NCBI GenBank assembly: GCA_028554755.1 | Contig: JAPTOF010000002.1 | Coordinates: 28,143,001-28,207,000 of the forward strand | DNA: 64,000 nt | Source: Cordia subcordata | Lineage: Eukaryota > Streptophyta > Magnoliopsida > Boraginales > Cordiaceae | Direction: 5' to 3' | Shown: piece by piece, positions 62,601 to 64,000 of the stretch | Numbering within the stretch: position 1 is the first letter of the stretch | Layout of the letters: every line of letters begins with the position of its first letter | Made by a program: the position numbers and the translations under genes | Notes under the pieces: model-generated | What the model was told of the DNA's origin: nothing | Database searches by the model: none | What the model saw: only the letters and a program-made list of their open reading frames with translations

Positions 62601-64000
62601 TACTACATACATTTCACTTCAATTTAAGGGCAGATACTATGTATATAATACCATTCATTAATTCAACATTATAGTGATATAAGAAAACTATATAGAACTC
62701 CACATATGTTATTGACATGTCAAAACATACGACTACAAAAGGCTCCGATTTTTAGAGAAGAACTCATTGGTCTGGAGATGCAGTTTTCGAATTTTGAGAC
62801 AGGTTATCCTCTTTTCCATTTATGGTTTATAAATAAAATTGTATTGATAAATATTGTCAATGATTTCTCATTGTGAATTTATGAGAATAATTTTATCAAG
62901 TAACTTTCTATTATTACTTACAAATGAAGTATAAAACATACAATATATATACATATACCATGTATATATATACAGTGGATATAACGTTGTGAAGTAAGTT
63001 ACATTTTTTGTGCATAATCTTTTTTCTGTGCTATTGAAACTAAATGGTATGATCTGTATACATGAGGGGGTGTTTGGCTTTGCTTATTTTGGTTGCTTAT
63101 AAGCACCTAAAAAAAAGCACCCTCTCACATGTTTTTTACTATTTAGGTGCTTATAAGCACCAAATAAGCAAAGCCAAACACCCTCTGAATCATGTCCATA
63201 TATAACTTTATCTGCAAACAATCATCTGCTTGTGCATAGTTTTGTGCTTGTTGCATATGGAAGTGCACTTTGTATGATTCATGCACAAGTGGTTCACTTT
63301 GTATGATTAATGCACAAGTGGTTCATGACAGTGTTTAACGTGTATCATTCATATTGAGTATACAGTATGTGAAGCTTACAATGCCACTTTTCAACTGGAA
63401 AATGAATTTTGGACTTTCAAGTTCAAGTTTTCCTGAGGACATTAGCCTGACTGTTGTTATTGCTAATTTTTATTTCACTTCTTGATTAGGCAGAAACACT
63501 TCTCACTAGTCCTAACCTCTTGAGAGATGGGGCTTCTGTTCTTTATCAAGATTGAACTCGAGAGCTATCTTGCGTGACTTGTTGAACTTTCCTCCTTGCT
63601 AATTGGCCTGTGCAGTTGGCTATGTTCAAAATTTACAGATATATGGCTAAACGAGATATGGCTTATTTGAATTTCATGAGCACCTTTTGCATGTGCATGA
63701 GGGAACTGCATGTATAAACGAACAAAAAGTAGTTTCACATGTAATAAATCCTATAATGCCTCTTTTGAATGTTTTTCTTCTTTTCCTGCCTCTCAACTCT
63801 TCAAGCTTAGCTCAAGTTAGAGACTTGTCATCATATCAGCAACAGGGAAATCTAATAATTTATACTATTTCCATGGCAGACTGCTAATTCTACCTCTTCT
63901 GCACTGTCAAAGCTGACAAACAGACTCAACTTCTTAAAGGAAAGGCGTACACAAATTGCAAATGAGCTCCAGAATTTGGACAAAAGCAAGAATACAGGTC
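44638..64000 (+). CDS. REN1: PH and RhoGAP domain protein with coiled coil (REN1-like), 3' end outside window
   Basis: Turns off plant ROP GTPases by speeding GTP hydrolysis; Arabidopsis REN1 (At4g24580) confines ROP1 activity at the pollen-tube tip. Exons: 44638-44670, 44833-44904, 45858-45894, 46641-46717, 48244-48311, 48443-48530, 49241-49385, 50201-50320, 51502-51579, 52204-52259, 52360-52429, 53789-53873, 54907-55150, 56610-56816, 57358-57594, 57832-57881, 60063-60123, 60220-60303, 61145-61258, 61332-61492, 62316-62385, 63880 onward (about 759 aa so far). Intron 2 is GC-AG. PH domain is at 36-142 (GWTSWKKRWFILT; conserved Trp135). RhoGAP is at about 180-385, with arginine finger R222 in EGILRQAA and KYILRELP (K258). 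An acidic Ser/Glu/Asp linker is at 392-460. The coiled coil is at about 556-695. The last visible part is SALSKLTNRLNFLKERR. Confidence 0.93.
44974..45083. repeat. 55-bp tandem duplication in intron 2
   Basis: GTAAATAATGAGAGAGAATA starts at 44974 and again at 45029; the copies differ at a few bases only. The duplication starts about 70 bases after the GC donor of this intron. Confidence 0.92.
49963..50013. repeat. Poly(A) plus (AAG)n microsatellite in intron 7
   Basis: About 20 A residues run into nine AAG units and more A residues. It may be the tail of an old retroposon, but the upstream sequence shows no recognisable body. Confidence 0.9.
58440..59166 (+). mobile_element. LINE reverse-transcriptase 3' fragment in intron 16
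   Basis: The forward strand reads LNVKLDLWRETLEVK, then RKFRYFGFVVQHNEEI, then IDHRIKVERIKWRSALGV, and later a decayed C-terminal part ending IHTVDP near 59110. This is the block order at the end of plant LINE polyproteins (LWRxxLExKG ... FRYLGSxIQxxGEI ... HRIxxGWxKWRxASGV ... GHVxRR ... DP). Many stops and frame breaks show it is dead. It lies in sense orientation inside the large intron between exons 16 and 17 (57882-60062). Confidence 0.75.
63066..63185. mobile_element. Foldback MITE with near-perfect hairpin
   Basis: 120 bp that folds almost wholly on itself. The left arm GTGTTTGGCTTTGCTTATTT, continuing through GCTTATAAGCACCTAAA, is inverse to the right arm TTTAGGTGCTTATAAGCACC and on to AAATAAGCAAAGCCAAACAC. 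TGA flanks both sides (63063-63065 and 63186-63188) and may be the target-site duplication. It lies in intron 21 of the REN1-like gene. Confidence 0.75.
63266..63323. repeat. 29-bp tandem duplication in intron 21
   Basis: CACTTTGTATGATTCATGCA at 63266 is repeated with one base change at 63295. Two units, adjacent. Confidence 0.9.
63490..63555 (+). other. Possible alternative terminal (stop-containing) exon of the REN1-like gene
   Basis: After a TTGATTAG acceptor, 22 codons are open in the phase left by exon 21 and end in TGA at 63553-63555 (AETLLTSPNLLRDGASVLYQ, then Asp and stop). Using it would replace the conserved C-terminal segment from 63880. The acceptor is only moderately pyrimidine-rich. 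No transcript evidence; it may be chance. Confidence 0.3.

Noticed and set aside
1..64000. CRISPR arrays, operons, phage or viral genes
   Set aside because: No regularly spaced repeats, no bacterial gene packing and no viral motif were seen; all coding content is plant nuclear or retrotransposon.

Overview
This is nuclear DNA of a flowering plant, most likely a core eudicot. The genes are split by many T-rich GT-AG introns, the intergenic DNA is AT-rich, and the non-coding space carries typical plant transposon debris (Tourist-like MITEs, tRNA-derived SINEs, decayed LINEs). Nothing in the window points to bacteria, an organelle or a virus. The species cannot be fixed from the sequence alone.

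Layout: (1) 1-2354 is intergenic, with a decayed LINE RNase H piece. (2) 2355-2543 is a 62-residue single-span membrane protein; a MITE sits exactly on its stop codon. (3) 4367-5923 is an intronless PPR protein of the At5g18475 type, possibly with a long 5'-leader intron. (4) 8672-14296 is plastidic glucose-6-phosphate isomerase, rebuilt here in 14 exons (625 aa). (5) 14.4-18.8 kb is intergenic with a MITE and a complete SINE. (6) 19162-31804 is a large plant-specific protein of unknown function, rebuilt in 22 exons (1242 aa, At4g24610-like). (7) 37209-33096 on the minus strand is a 249-aa unknown protein in six exons, including a 28-nt microexon. (8) 37.2-44.6 kb is a transposon-rich spacer with a LINE relic, MITEs and a truncated SINE. 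(9) From 44638 to the window edge is a PH-RhoGAP-coiled-coil protein of the REN1 type (22 exons seen, about 759 aa), cut off at its 3' end.

The order PGI1, At4g24610-like, small unknown gene, REN1-like matches, from memory, Arabidopsis chromosome 4 (At4g24620, At4g24610, an intermediate gene, At4g24580). This looks like conserved microsynteny. The genes do not form one pathway: isomerase acts in plastid starch metabolism, REN1-type RhoGAPs switch off ROP GTPases at growing cell tips, and PPR proteins act on organelle RNA.

Exon models come from reading splice sites and keeping protein frame; every junction given keeps the frame. I saw no clearly undescribed biological system. The most useful observations are the MITE on a stop codon, a MITE family with four copies, a SINE inserted into one unit of an intronic tandem duplication, a GC-AG intron, a possible stop-containing cassette exon in the REN1-like gene, and a C2-like segment in the large unknown protein.
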